Assembly: GCA_018806985.1 (NCBI GenBank)
Contig: JADANN010000256.1
Location: 1,897,501 to 1,961,500, forward strand
DNA: 64,000 bases
Direction: 5' to 3'
Origin: Angiostrongylus vasorum
Taxonomy: Eukaryota; Nematoda; Chromadorea; Rhabditida; Metastrongylidae
How positions within the stretch are numbered: position 1 is the first letter of the stretch; each line of letters starts with the position of its first letter. This document shows, piece after piece, positions 11,401 to 23,400 of the stretch. Position numbers and translations under genes: made by a program. The notes beneath the pieces were generated by a model that ran no database searches, was not told the DNA's origin, and saw only the letters and a program-made list of their open reading frames with translations.

Positions 11401-14400
11401 GCAAAGCATTGAAGACACATCGTCTTGAAGAGGATACTAGGAGCAAATCGATTCTAGCAGGTGGATGAGAAGATTTGACGTGATAAAGTCCAATGGCGAG
11501 TGCCATAAGACCCGAAGCAGTATGGCGTTATTTGATTACTTCTATTCGCATGGTGTTAAATGAACCGAGTCACATGCTCTCACATGATCGAAGGGTGATG
11601 GCGCCCAGATTGACTTAGGCTTTCGGTTCTCGTGAGCATACTAGGAGTGTATATTACTATCTCGATGGTGGTGTCACCTACGCCTCGAGCGGCCAGAAAA
11701 CAGCGAACGCGTAGTTTTCCGTGAAAAGGACACCTCTGTCGAAATTGTGACGAATCTGTTAGATCTGTTAGACAAAATGCAGCTATTCAGAAGTTGTAAT
11801 CAGCTAGATTCTGACAATGTAAATGTAACAATAAGTGGCCACAGACTTTCTAAATGCGATATGAAACATTGTTCGTGATTCTGGCAAATCAAGAGCTCAA
11901 TAGGTAGGTTAGCACGTGGAAGGAAAAGAGGCGATACTAGCCCAGCATGCAGTTCTCATGATTAGCTAAATAGCTTTGAATGCAATAAATTACTTGGACT
12001 TTACCTAGTTCACCTCATATTTTGTCTCACATGACATTCGTTTACAGAAATTCGTTCCTTGTTTACCTTGCCTAAGCCGCAGTGAGCCCGCACGACGGTG
12101 TAGGGATGTATGCCGTGATCCCGTCCTTGTTTTAAAGCGATGGAGACCAGATCCAGACCGATATCCAGATTATCCTTGAAGAATTCACTTTTTATCTCGT
12201 CATTCATCCTCAACGATGGCTTCGTGATATTCGTTGACATTAAAGTTCTGCAATATCCATGTATTTTTTGTGGAAATCATTCCAAAATGAGCTATCTGGT
12301 ATCAAGAAAATACATTCGCCACCGTACTAGATTGTCAGGAACTCTCATAATTTTCTAATAACTTGACTATTTGAAGAATTTAGAGCATCACTAGTCTACG
12401 GAAGAGATCTTTATCTACCGCCCCAAACGTGTATATCGTCAATTTGTACTGCTAGTTTATTTTCAAGGTTATTTGAACGAAACCCCATTTTTAATCTTTT
12501 TATTTACTGCCTACTCTTTTTTAATGGCAGGTATATTGCGAAATATAACTTCAACAAAGCTGAGATATTTGCAAAACTCTGGACCGCAGGTGCCCATGGT
12601 GGGGAACGAACGCGCTATTGTCCTTTCCGGGGAGTAACGCGTTCACCACCACACCATGCGGTTCGTTCGATACAACTAGCTGAGAGACAGGCGAAACGAA
12701 GGATCCGCATGGCGTGGTGGTGAACGCGTTACTCCCGGGAAGGACAATAGCGCGTTCGTTCTCCACCCATAGGCACCTGCGGTCCAGAGTTTTGCAAATA
12801 TCTCAGCTTCGTTGAAACCCCAGTTGTTCAATATACTCGTCGATCATAATACAGTCATTGGAAAAGGGAAAGAAGGGAAAAAAATAGACGGTTTGTGACT
12901 CCCAAAAAATCAGAAATTCCATCTTGACAGAATGGGTCTATAAATTCTAACGGTTGTTATTCAAATTAGTAAAGTTTGCGCTATGATCAGATCAGAATTT
13001 ATTCTCGAACACGCATCGAAATCAATGAATGGAGTTATGAATGCCCTAATGTCATTAACGAGATAGGTTCCCATAAAGTAATAGCGAAGCCTGAACTTCA
13101 GAGTCGGATCAAGAATATTGGGAAAACTGAGGTAAACGCGCTCCTGATGAAATCATTTTTTGGCCCAAAAATCATTTCTTGCCAGTAATAACGATGTTCT
13201 TCAAAAGACTCTCATGAGGGACTTCTATTCCGCCATATTTGTACTGATTGCTGTTCTCACCTAAGTATATTCTCGATACCGCGATGTTCATACAATTTTC
13301 CAGGATTGTTAAATGAGGAGAACATTTTATCTTGAGGTAAAAGGGACCAGAGAATATAAGGGAAGGTGACGGCGAATTCATTCATCACTGAGCCTTCAAT
13401 AGACATGTCGTAATCGGAATCGAAACCAGATTCATGCAACGATAGTCCGTATTTTCTGAAAGAATAATTTAAAATTTCGAGAAAAAACCACGATGTCCAT
13501 CAAAACGACTCAAAGCAACCAATCGTATTGATTTTTGGACCTTCTTCAAGAAATTCCAATATGTTGAGTGGAACATATATGAGCCAGACTATCAGATCTC
13601 CCAAAGCATTCTTTACGAAAGGGTCCTAAACTGTGTTTGCGAAAACTAGACACAGCTTTGTGGTTCCACAAATGTTGTTATCGAGAAAAAAAACAAAAAG
13701 CTTTGCCTAATTTTGACGTCCATAGGATACGCTCCTTGAAGAAGGCATCAAGGTTCCAAACCTATCGATACCTCATCGGAATACTTTCTAATTTTTCTGC
13801 TTCATATCACGTGAATTGGAATTAAGCTCAAGACCTCTGCTTCATACCCAAATATTATTCACATGTCAGAAGCGATATGAATGGAAGAATTCGTACTTTT
13901 TTTCTACCATAATGCTTTTATACAAAGATGCAATATGGTAAAAAAAAATTAGTACACTATATCTCTTGTATACTCGATTTACCAGTACCAGGATCCACCA
14001 CCGTCCTGGTATCAGTAGCATCGTGGCAAATCTTCCTCTGATCCACAAGGGTGTCGACTGCTTGTGGTGGTGACGACATGGGGCACACTTTCGCCTGGCT
14101 GACCTCGGGACTCCAGGGAAACGATGGCTAAACCAGCAAAACTCCAAAAACTGGAGATTAGGCTGGAGCCCGCACAACTAGTGAGGACGGACCGTCCAAG
14201 TATCCAAGTAAGACTCGATTTATATGATGCGCCATGCCTAAGTTAAATTTCTCAACATTTTAGTGAAAGAAAAACGAACGATGTCACCCTTCGAAATGCT
14301 TGAAAGGCAAGAAGAGGTATAGGGATATGGGTAATAACCCCAGTTGAACGTAAATGACTTTCGACCATTTTTCCGTCATGATAGGTTCTGGTTTATTCTT

Positions 14401-17400
14401 TGCTTTACCGAATTATGTTGGATTGTGGCATTTTTATGTTTTTTAAAGAAAAAAAATTTGCCAAGCATTACAGAAGTAGCATGTTCACACTGCACCTGTT
14501 ACACAGAACTGAAAAAAGACAAGTAGAAGAAATAAAACTAATTTTTCACTGATGCCTTCAAACAGGTGCACATACTTCTATACTAAGTGGTTTCTATGAT
14601 GCTTAGTAGAATCGTACAACTTTTACTTACTAAATCGATCTCGTGTTTAATGCGCTTTGGTTACACTTACAAAAAAGTGGAAGTAAAAAGTTCAAGTGAA
14701 TAAACGTTTTGATATGCTCAATCTAAAAAAATCCTTATTAATGGTATCTTCAGATTCCAAGGACTTTCATCTCCAAATATTTCTTCTAGTAAACCTATCC
14801 TCGGAGGTCGGATGGTCAGATTGGGCTTGTGTTTTCATCAAACAGACCACCCCACACATCCTATGTGGAGTAGAAATATACTGCTGTTCAATCTTTCTTT
14901 CATACAAACTTACTTAATGTTTTCCCTTCCGAGCATAATTGGAATAAACTCGTTATAGGTGATGTGCTGCAGCTGGGCGACCACTATTCGACGAGCTTCT
15001 TCGAAAAGTCTGGCATCTAACCAGTGACGATTCTGCTCCTGAAGAACACATCTCCATATTATCTTTTCCTTATTGGTTTACGTTCATCTTACAATGTATC
15101 AAGAACTTGTAAGACAAACGAACTCGAAAAAGATAATATCAGATTAGTTGATAAATTCAGGTCATTGTACAGTACAGTAATGCCACTAAACCGTTCAGTT
15201 CAACTCTAAATGGACTATTCTATCCTAGTAAGAGCTAGCGTGAATAACAACGACGTGTAGCTGACCTTTAAGAGACGTGCTACTCGATTGTGCTGTTTAA
15301 TAAAAACAGTATGAAGAGCGGTTACACCAGGAAGAATATTCACGTCATCAGAGCCAGAAAGAGAACAGCTAAACACCAAATCTTAAAAGAAAATAGGTCA
15401 CAATTCAAATGGCTTTTGATAAGCTCAGTTTCAGCAGTTTTGCGAAGCGGCTGATTTCCCGATGACTGGCGATAATTCCTTGAATACTAAAGCACTTAAA
15501 GAGTTCAAAACCTTATAAATTTGCAGAAGAAACTTTGTCCTATCGCATCAATCGCATACACAATTTCTATACAACTCTTTGCAAATTTAAACATGTTTGG
15601 ATTTCAAATTGTCGAGAAACTGATGAGACAAGCTAAGCTCTGTTTTAAATTTCAGACGCAAGGGCGATATATTGGGAGACACCATCGTATCATTCTGGAC
15701 GAAATAGTGCTTGATCATTTAGTTCCATGGTGGGAATAGAATATACAACCAAGAACAATCACAAAATTATATAGAACTGATAAAGTGATAGGCATACCGT
15801 CCCTCTTTCTGACATTTCCCCTTCACATCAATTTGAGGTAACTCGCCAAGGCCTCCATATGTTCGAAGCTGACCTGTGTTCTTAGCAATTTTATTAAATT
15901 ATGTATTATGAGACCAGTCACAGTTTTCTCGCTACACCTGATCGTATCTAGAAGTTTTTCTTCGGTCTTTTAATATTCTACGAAGCTAAATCGAGATCAA
16001 TTTTCAACATATACCAAATGAAAACTGAACAAGAAGGACCTTCTACATGCTTCTATCAAACCACCTTGTAAAAAACTGCGCATTTGCTTAGCCCGCTCCG
16101 GACTCGAGCCATATATGACACTACCGTCGAGATAGGAAGAGACCATGTTTGCCTGCTCACGTGGACCAAGAGCGCAGGCCAATCTTGGTGCCACCATCGT
16201 TCGGGCGTGTGGGATGCATGTTATCCGATTCCTGAAACACCACACGAAGAGGTCATTTAACTCGACTCGGAATAACGCGGCTCTGAGGCAGGCGAAAGTG
16301 CCGAAGCGCTAGCCAAATAAAACCTTGTACCAATCTCGTGTTAGCCGAATCATGTAAAAAATTATTGATTATTTTTGTCGAGATTTAATGAAAGTCGATT
16401 CTTAGGAATGGTTGGGTTAATTTTAAAGCAGCTTTTACACAAAAAATAAGTCGAACATCAAACAATTATATCAAATGAAGGAAGTAGACCTCAGCCATGG
16501 GAAGGAGTTCCTCCTTAACTTACTGCTAGAAACGCCCTCAACTGCAAATGTGTAGAAAAAGAAGTTCTTTTAGAAGCACTGAAGGCATTTCCATTACACT
16601 CAGAAATTTCAGAGCTTAAATTGAACGCAAAAATATACCCATTACTTTCAACTGCGAAATAGCTATTGTAACCGTCTATACGTGATAGACACAAAGCGTA
16701 TTCAAAACATATCTCAAAACATGGCTAGAAAAAGGACAAAATAGATCGAGCATCTTTCTATAATATTACCAACGATATTCGAGAGTGGCTTCGTAAATGA
16801 GATGAAGGTCTTAAACAGAAAGAAGGTAGCCAACGTCCTGTGATTAACCACAACCAATTGCAGACGAATAAAAAAAGCAGAACCAGGTAAAATAACTGGT
16901 GAGGTTTGAAGAAGAAAAAAAAAGAACGGCGCAGTTATTGACGCTATAGGGTGACAGTGTTGTACATGAGAGAAACGCTCACTGTGGATCGGTGGGATCT
17001 TTTTCCACTCACCACTCATAAAGGATAAAAGGATAGAGTTTTCGTCGTTGATCAATCGATGAAGTATGCGCCAAGTAATCGCCTTCCCTAAGTGTCGTAA
17101 GAGGTGACTGTTATGAATATCTGACCTAAATAATGGCTTGAGGTGGTTTACCGATGTATGGAATCAGTGCTGCTATCATACCAGACAAGTCTGGTACCAA
17201 CTAGGCGGCCCGAGATAGACGGAAGGCTTGGTGAGCCTGTGGTGCAGAATCTATAACATGTGTACTGCAGGGCGGCTCTAAACACCGCGCCACACTAGCC
17301 CTCTCACCACTTATTTGAGGGAAGAATTCAATCCAAATGTTCTATTCTTGCACTACTTCTCTTTTTTCTTCTTATGTGATGACGAAATGATTTTCCAATC

Positions 17401-20400
17401 TGCGAGTGACCAACTGACTGAATCTTCTTTGAAATAGGAACGGGTGATTAGAAGGAGTTCATAAGCGTTGCACTGTGAGAATATGATATGTCTCTGAATA
17501 AATCGCAGTGATTGGAGATTCACATTACCGAAGGTGATCTTTCCTCCTAATGGAGAACAAATTCGGCAGATGTGCCGCAGAAAATAACAAAACATCGTCG
17601 TTGCGTTTGTAATGGGCGTCGATTCTCTAGAAATGCAGTGAGTAGAACAACATTATCAACATTGCAGATAGCGTGGCTCATTATAATGTGTTTCGAATTT
17701 GTCTTAAATGTTGAGGAATAGTTTTGCCGTGGACATGCGGAGAATCTTAACTTTCATATCTCCGTCGTAACTGGGTGAAAAGTTAGTGATGGAGGGCTAT
17801 CCATAGTTCCAGCACATTCGGGGACAGCGAGCGGATTTCTGTTATTTATTCCCTATTGACGTCGGACATTGTAACTACGTGCTTGTTCATGTATATCTGG
17901 CAGTTCTGTAGACTTTGATGCTCTCGAAAATCCCTCCATCCCGCTAGATTCCAAGGTGTAGTGTGTTCTCCATTTGGCCGTACCGTCATCTGCCGTTTCA
18001 TGACGTTCGACGACAGCAAAATTAACTTGCACTTGCAAGTAGCGCCTAATATGGTCCCACTTGTTCATTTCGTCGTCATCTTTTTTTATATTTGTAACGC
18101 ACTGTCTGTTTCCTTGCGCTGTACTTGTAAGACGGTGGCATATTCTTTTTCAAAATGCATCGAATTTTTTAAGTTTGCCTGCCACATAGATTTTGCCGGA
18201 AGAAAGTGTAGTACGGACAGTTCTATGTGTGGTTTACACTTTCTTATCAGGGCCCACAATTGGTTGCATCCGAGTAGGATGAAAGATTTAACCGGCTTTC
18301 GAAAAATTTACCACTTTTAAGGTCTCTGTAGTTCAAATAGTTCAGTGCTGAAGAAACAGGAAGGACTTATTTCTTTTTTCGCCTTGTGCTAAGCTGAGAT
18401 ATTTTTTTTATTTTATTTGATCTGTCTTTACGTTTACCGTGCTGATTCCAGCACCTCTCAAGTCCAGTTCGTTTCCTCTCATCCATCGTCCACGAAAGTC
18501 TTCCAAGTTTTTTACGTGTGGTTTTCGTTGCTGCTTGAGGATTTTCCTTTCATCCTGAATGTCGTGGAATGCTGGACGAGCATTTCACCCTGGAGTCCTT
18601 GGATAGCCGGGCTGCAGCGTTCTCAGTGTGATTGCAGAGAGTGATTTTTTTCCAGGCAAGTCCGGTACCAATTTCCCGACCCCGGAAGGATGAGAAGCTT
18701 GGTTGGCCCAGAGCGGAATCAAACCAGCACCATGCTCGTGATGACGGACATCACCACCACTATGCTATCCACCCCATTAAGCTGAGATATACTGCTTTAC
18801 AGTCATGTGTTGTTGGAAACAGTAATTATTTTTACTCTAGTCTATGAAATCCTTGCAGACACCATCAGAAGTGACTGCAGAACTAAGTGAGTTTGAGGAC
18901 GAATACGTTGGCGAAACGGAAAGACCACTATGTCTCCCTATGAAAAGGCACTTACACGGCAAGCGTAAAGTTAAACAAAATGCTGCAGTAGGCGCATACG
19001 AAACACGGAGGCATAACAGGGAAGATTTTGAGGTAGAAGTGACTATCTTCGCAGAGGAATCTAAAATCTCAGCGTCTAAAACCCTCGAAGCGTTCTATGT
19101 AAATTTTATGAATCCAAAAATGAACCGCAGTGAGGAGTGCTTCGTTTTCACAAGTGATCTCAAACAAAATCTCGGACTGATATTTTGACATAAGAACGGA
19201 GTGCTGCTCATCCATGCAGATTCTGCATGGTTGATTTCTCCGTGCAATACCCAGTGTAAGACTTAAAGAAAGCGATGAATGTTTGAAGAACCTGTTTTTT
19301 TTCGAAGCGATCAAAATCGAGGTGCCGTAGTTTTTTCTGTTGAGGTTGCAGCTAAATTGACCTTTTCAGGCTATGAGGAAGAAGAAATCTGCCGAAACGT
19401 CAGCTTTTGAGGAGAAGTAAATAATATGTATAATCTCGTACATGCTTAGCAAGAAAACAGCGAATTCTTGAACAATTCAAAGGTTAATGGAAACTCGGTC
19501 TTGGGAATAAATATACAACTATTAAAAAGCCCAATAAAAAACCCGAAAATATATAAGAGTTTAGAGTCTTAAAGAAATAAACATATCGAAACTGTCCAAT
19601 AATTCCCAATATACCTATAAGCCGGATCTGCCTTGGGAACTTCTATAACGTCGCACTCGGGGTGAGAGAAACCATGGCGACAACAAGGAAGTGGACGCAC
19701 AGCGCCTGAAATGTTTCGCACAATTAAACAAGAAAAAACATGAAGTCTCTTTCATTTTGGGCTACTTCTAAGTATGAGTTTGTGGCCGTAGTGCTAGTAT
19801 TGGGAATTATTAGGACGTAACATTACAACAGGACATTACACGTAACACTAGAAGTAGCCCAGCGCGAGAATATCATGAGACATCAGTGCATTCAAAACGC
19901 AGCATCGAGAGGCTTCAAATATCTATTGCTTGCCACCAACACTCACAAAGTTTGTTATCTAGGCACAATTCATAGTTATCCACTGATCGAACTCTTTTTT
20001 CATAATGTATAATAAATCTTAATTTCACAAAGATCTCCAGCTTCGGAACCCTATGAATCAGCTTACGGTGGATATAAAGCTAACACTTTTTCGTTTATAT
20101 GCTATCCAGCCACTTTGGGGAGGGCACGTGAGAGGTAGAATATCCTGTAAGTGGATGAAGTTCGATCACAGGATATACGAAATGTCGATAGATTCCAGAT
20201 GGTTTCCAGAATTTCTCATTTCGAAGATTACAAAATATACCGTAATCCGAAGAGGTACTACTACCATAAGACATGATCATTTCTAGTTTCAACAAGTCAA
20301 CCAAAGTAAGTGTTATGGAGAAAGTATTTTAGTGAAAAAATACAGTGAAACTTGCAAATGTGGAACAAGGGCAAGAGTAAAAAAAATAGAATAAAAGATA

Positions 20401-23400
20401 TGAAATAAAAAATTGGAGAAATTTTTTGTAGAAAGAACTTAATTTAATACTTCTTTGTAGAAGTGCTACATGTTGAACTAAGGAGAGATGATGAAAGAAA
20501 AAATAAATTCGCGTTACGATTACCATCAATTATCGCTTGAGTCTCAACCAAGTTGACCATGTCGGAAGAGATGAATTGCATCCAGTGCGCAAACAGAGTA
20601 GCTACAGTAGGGATGGGCCTAAAGTACTACCGTATCGTGGACATATCGCAGTGCTGAACCAACGGAAATCAGCAAAAGAAACTCTTGCAGCAAGCTGTTT
20701 AAAAATCAATGACATTTGAATCGTTTCTGGTTTAAAAAAAAACACATTACATTTGCTAATGGAGTGAATAAAGTGAGCGAAAGACTGCGCACAGGTGGTA
20801 AAGGTCTGCCGCTGACTGCTTCACGTGGTAGAGAGACTCCTGGAAAGTAAAAAGGATTGGCCATGATATATATTTAAATAGCCTAAAAAATTTTGAACTA
20901 TGCAAGGAGTACCTAACGAAGTAAGATAGAAAGGCAAGAAAGAAAGGTTGCGAAAAAAGACAAAGCAAAGGCGTCGGTTGGTGTTGTGGATAACATGTGA
21001 CCACTCGAAAAAGAGTAACCACGGGCTCGAAGAGCACCTGAGGGTTTCGAGTACTGCTCATATCTCAGCGTCATTGCAGTTGTATTTCACATTGTAATTT
21101 AAACAAAGAGTGCCAGAAGAAGAAGAAGTGTTTAACAAAGTTGACTATGTTCCACACTGTTGTGCTCACTAGAGTTCTAGATTTCACATTACTGTGACTT
21201 AAAGTATGTTTATCCATGTCATGCTGTTGGCTCCCTACGAGCTTTTGAGAAAAGTGTGACTATAATTGGATGCTAACTCTTCACAACGAAACACTTCGCA
21301 GCTCGAGACTTTCAGCAACGTCACATTTCCATAACAAAACAGAGAACTTATTTAAGGCTTGGCTTTTGATGACAGTATCCTTAATTTGGAATGAAGGATG
21401 TTAGATAGATGACAGAATCATATGAATAGATCCTGCCATTCATGTAATAAGACCATGATCAACAAAAAAGACCTAGATGTTTCTACGTCTGCGCATGCTA
21501 GAAGTACGTGCAGGTGATGTTTCGTTCCAGTGTACGTTATCACGGACATAAGCATACATGAAATAATCCACTTTCGTGGATATTTCGAAACATATGTCTT
21601 TCTGGAGAGATTTTCATAGAAATTTTCTGTATACATCAACAAAAAATTTTGTACGAAACATCCAAAAAATTGTATGAAAACGAACCACTGAAGGATTTTA
21701 TCACTAGCGAATACACACAATTATAACAAACCGTCTTCATAAGCTGGTTTCAGCATTCGTGACAGAGCTGTGTGAGAAGTGCCCCACTCTGGTTGAGCAA
21801 CATTGTTACAGACACCGGAGTATGACCCTGAAAATCAAGCAGAACTATCTGCGTAGCAGAATCCACCATCTAAAAAAAAAGATTGACGTCGGGTATAATT
21901 GTCCCAGAAAAATATATTCGGTAGCTGCAGTCCATATATGAAGAACCGTTAGCACATTCTCTTTGGAAATGAAAAAGCAATGCTGATAAAAGCCACAATC
22001 CAGCAAAAAGCCGCAAGTAAAAATACCTGTAGTATGTAGGCGGACATACTTCTAGCCTAGATGTAGGACAATTACCAATTGATGAAGACACGTGATTTGG
22101 ATCGATACCGAAACGAAGCTCTCGCTCCCGCAATCCCAACCTGTGTTGAACTGCTATTATGTTCTAAGAATTATAGACGCGCCAATACGAAGTCAGTTCA
22201 ATTCATAAAGCTATCACTCATAAACAACCTTGCAGTAACCATAGTATTTTGAATAACGTGTTTCTACAAGTTGAACGATGGATGCAAAATATGGGCAGCC
22301 TGTTCTAAATAGATCTCAAAAAATTTTTGCAAAATTTTAACACTTTCCCTTTTGCAGTTACCAACTCCGCATACGCTTTGTTTAGTGTCCGCTTCTTTCA
22401 AAATTCTCTTTTCCGCATTTCTACATAACCACACATCCCATATTGTGCGGATCCCAGAAATCTGCGAAAAAGACATTCAGATTTTGAATGTAGTTCAGCT
22501 GCTGCTTGAGAATTTTGATCTTCTTCACGACAGCCGCTAAATGTTAGCCGAGTCTATTCTCTCTTAGCCCTAGAGGAGCATCCCATACAAACCTGGTACC
22601 AATTCTACGGCTCTGGAGAGATGAGAATTTTGCCTGGCGTGGGGTGGGTCGATCCACGGTCTCGTGGGCGCTAAATGGCATTAATAGGACCGCGCTACTT
22701 GTCTCTCAAAGGTACCCGACAGAGCAGCGTTAATGGAAAGAGTACGGAGAGGCTGCTTGAATCCTAGAGCCATTCTTATTTACTTGGACGCTTGGATGTC
22801 CTTTCTTCACTGGTTGTGTGGGCCCAGTTCTGCTGGTCTAGTCATTGCGGTTCTTTGGAGTCCCAAGGTCAGACCGGCGAAAGTCTACCCCTGGTCTTCA
22901 CCACCACAGGCCACCCATGTGGATCAGGGGGAGGTTTGCTACTAAGCGATTACTGTGATACGAGGACGGTGGTAGATCCTGGTTTACTCTTATCTGGGCT
23001 TCCTGATGCAAACGCCGGACTTCTCAGCTTGGGAGACCCTACTGGTGGATGGATCCACCCGCTGTACATTGCAGCCTGATACCCAGGAACACCTCCCGTC
23101 CACGATGAGGCGGTAAACCCCCTGGGAGGAGAGCCATTCTAGGTTATCTAAATCTGGAAGACTGTAGTGACAATTTGTACAGAAACGCAAGCGCACTACC
23201 ATTTGGAACTTCCATGAGAAAATCATGATGCAAGTTAAGAGACTAGGGACGACCTGACCTAATTGGTTAAAATACGAAAAAGATTAACCTTTAAAAACTG
23301 TTTGTGATATTACAGAAAAACTAATCCTCAAAACATGCGACAATAGAGAGGCCTGCTTAAAACCTAGTCCTCATGATTTTGGCTATGGACATCGATTCCT

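Noticed and set aside
16714..17055. 113-codon minus-strand ORF, hydrophobic
   Set aside because: Low-complexity Phe/Leu-rich translation of AT-rich intron. It does not fit the phase between exons 9 and 8.
17961..18320. 119-codon plus-strand ORF
   Set aside because: No motif, no splice context, and composition like the surrounding intron of peroxidase A.
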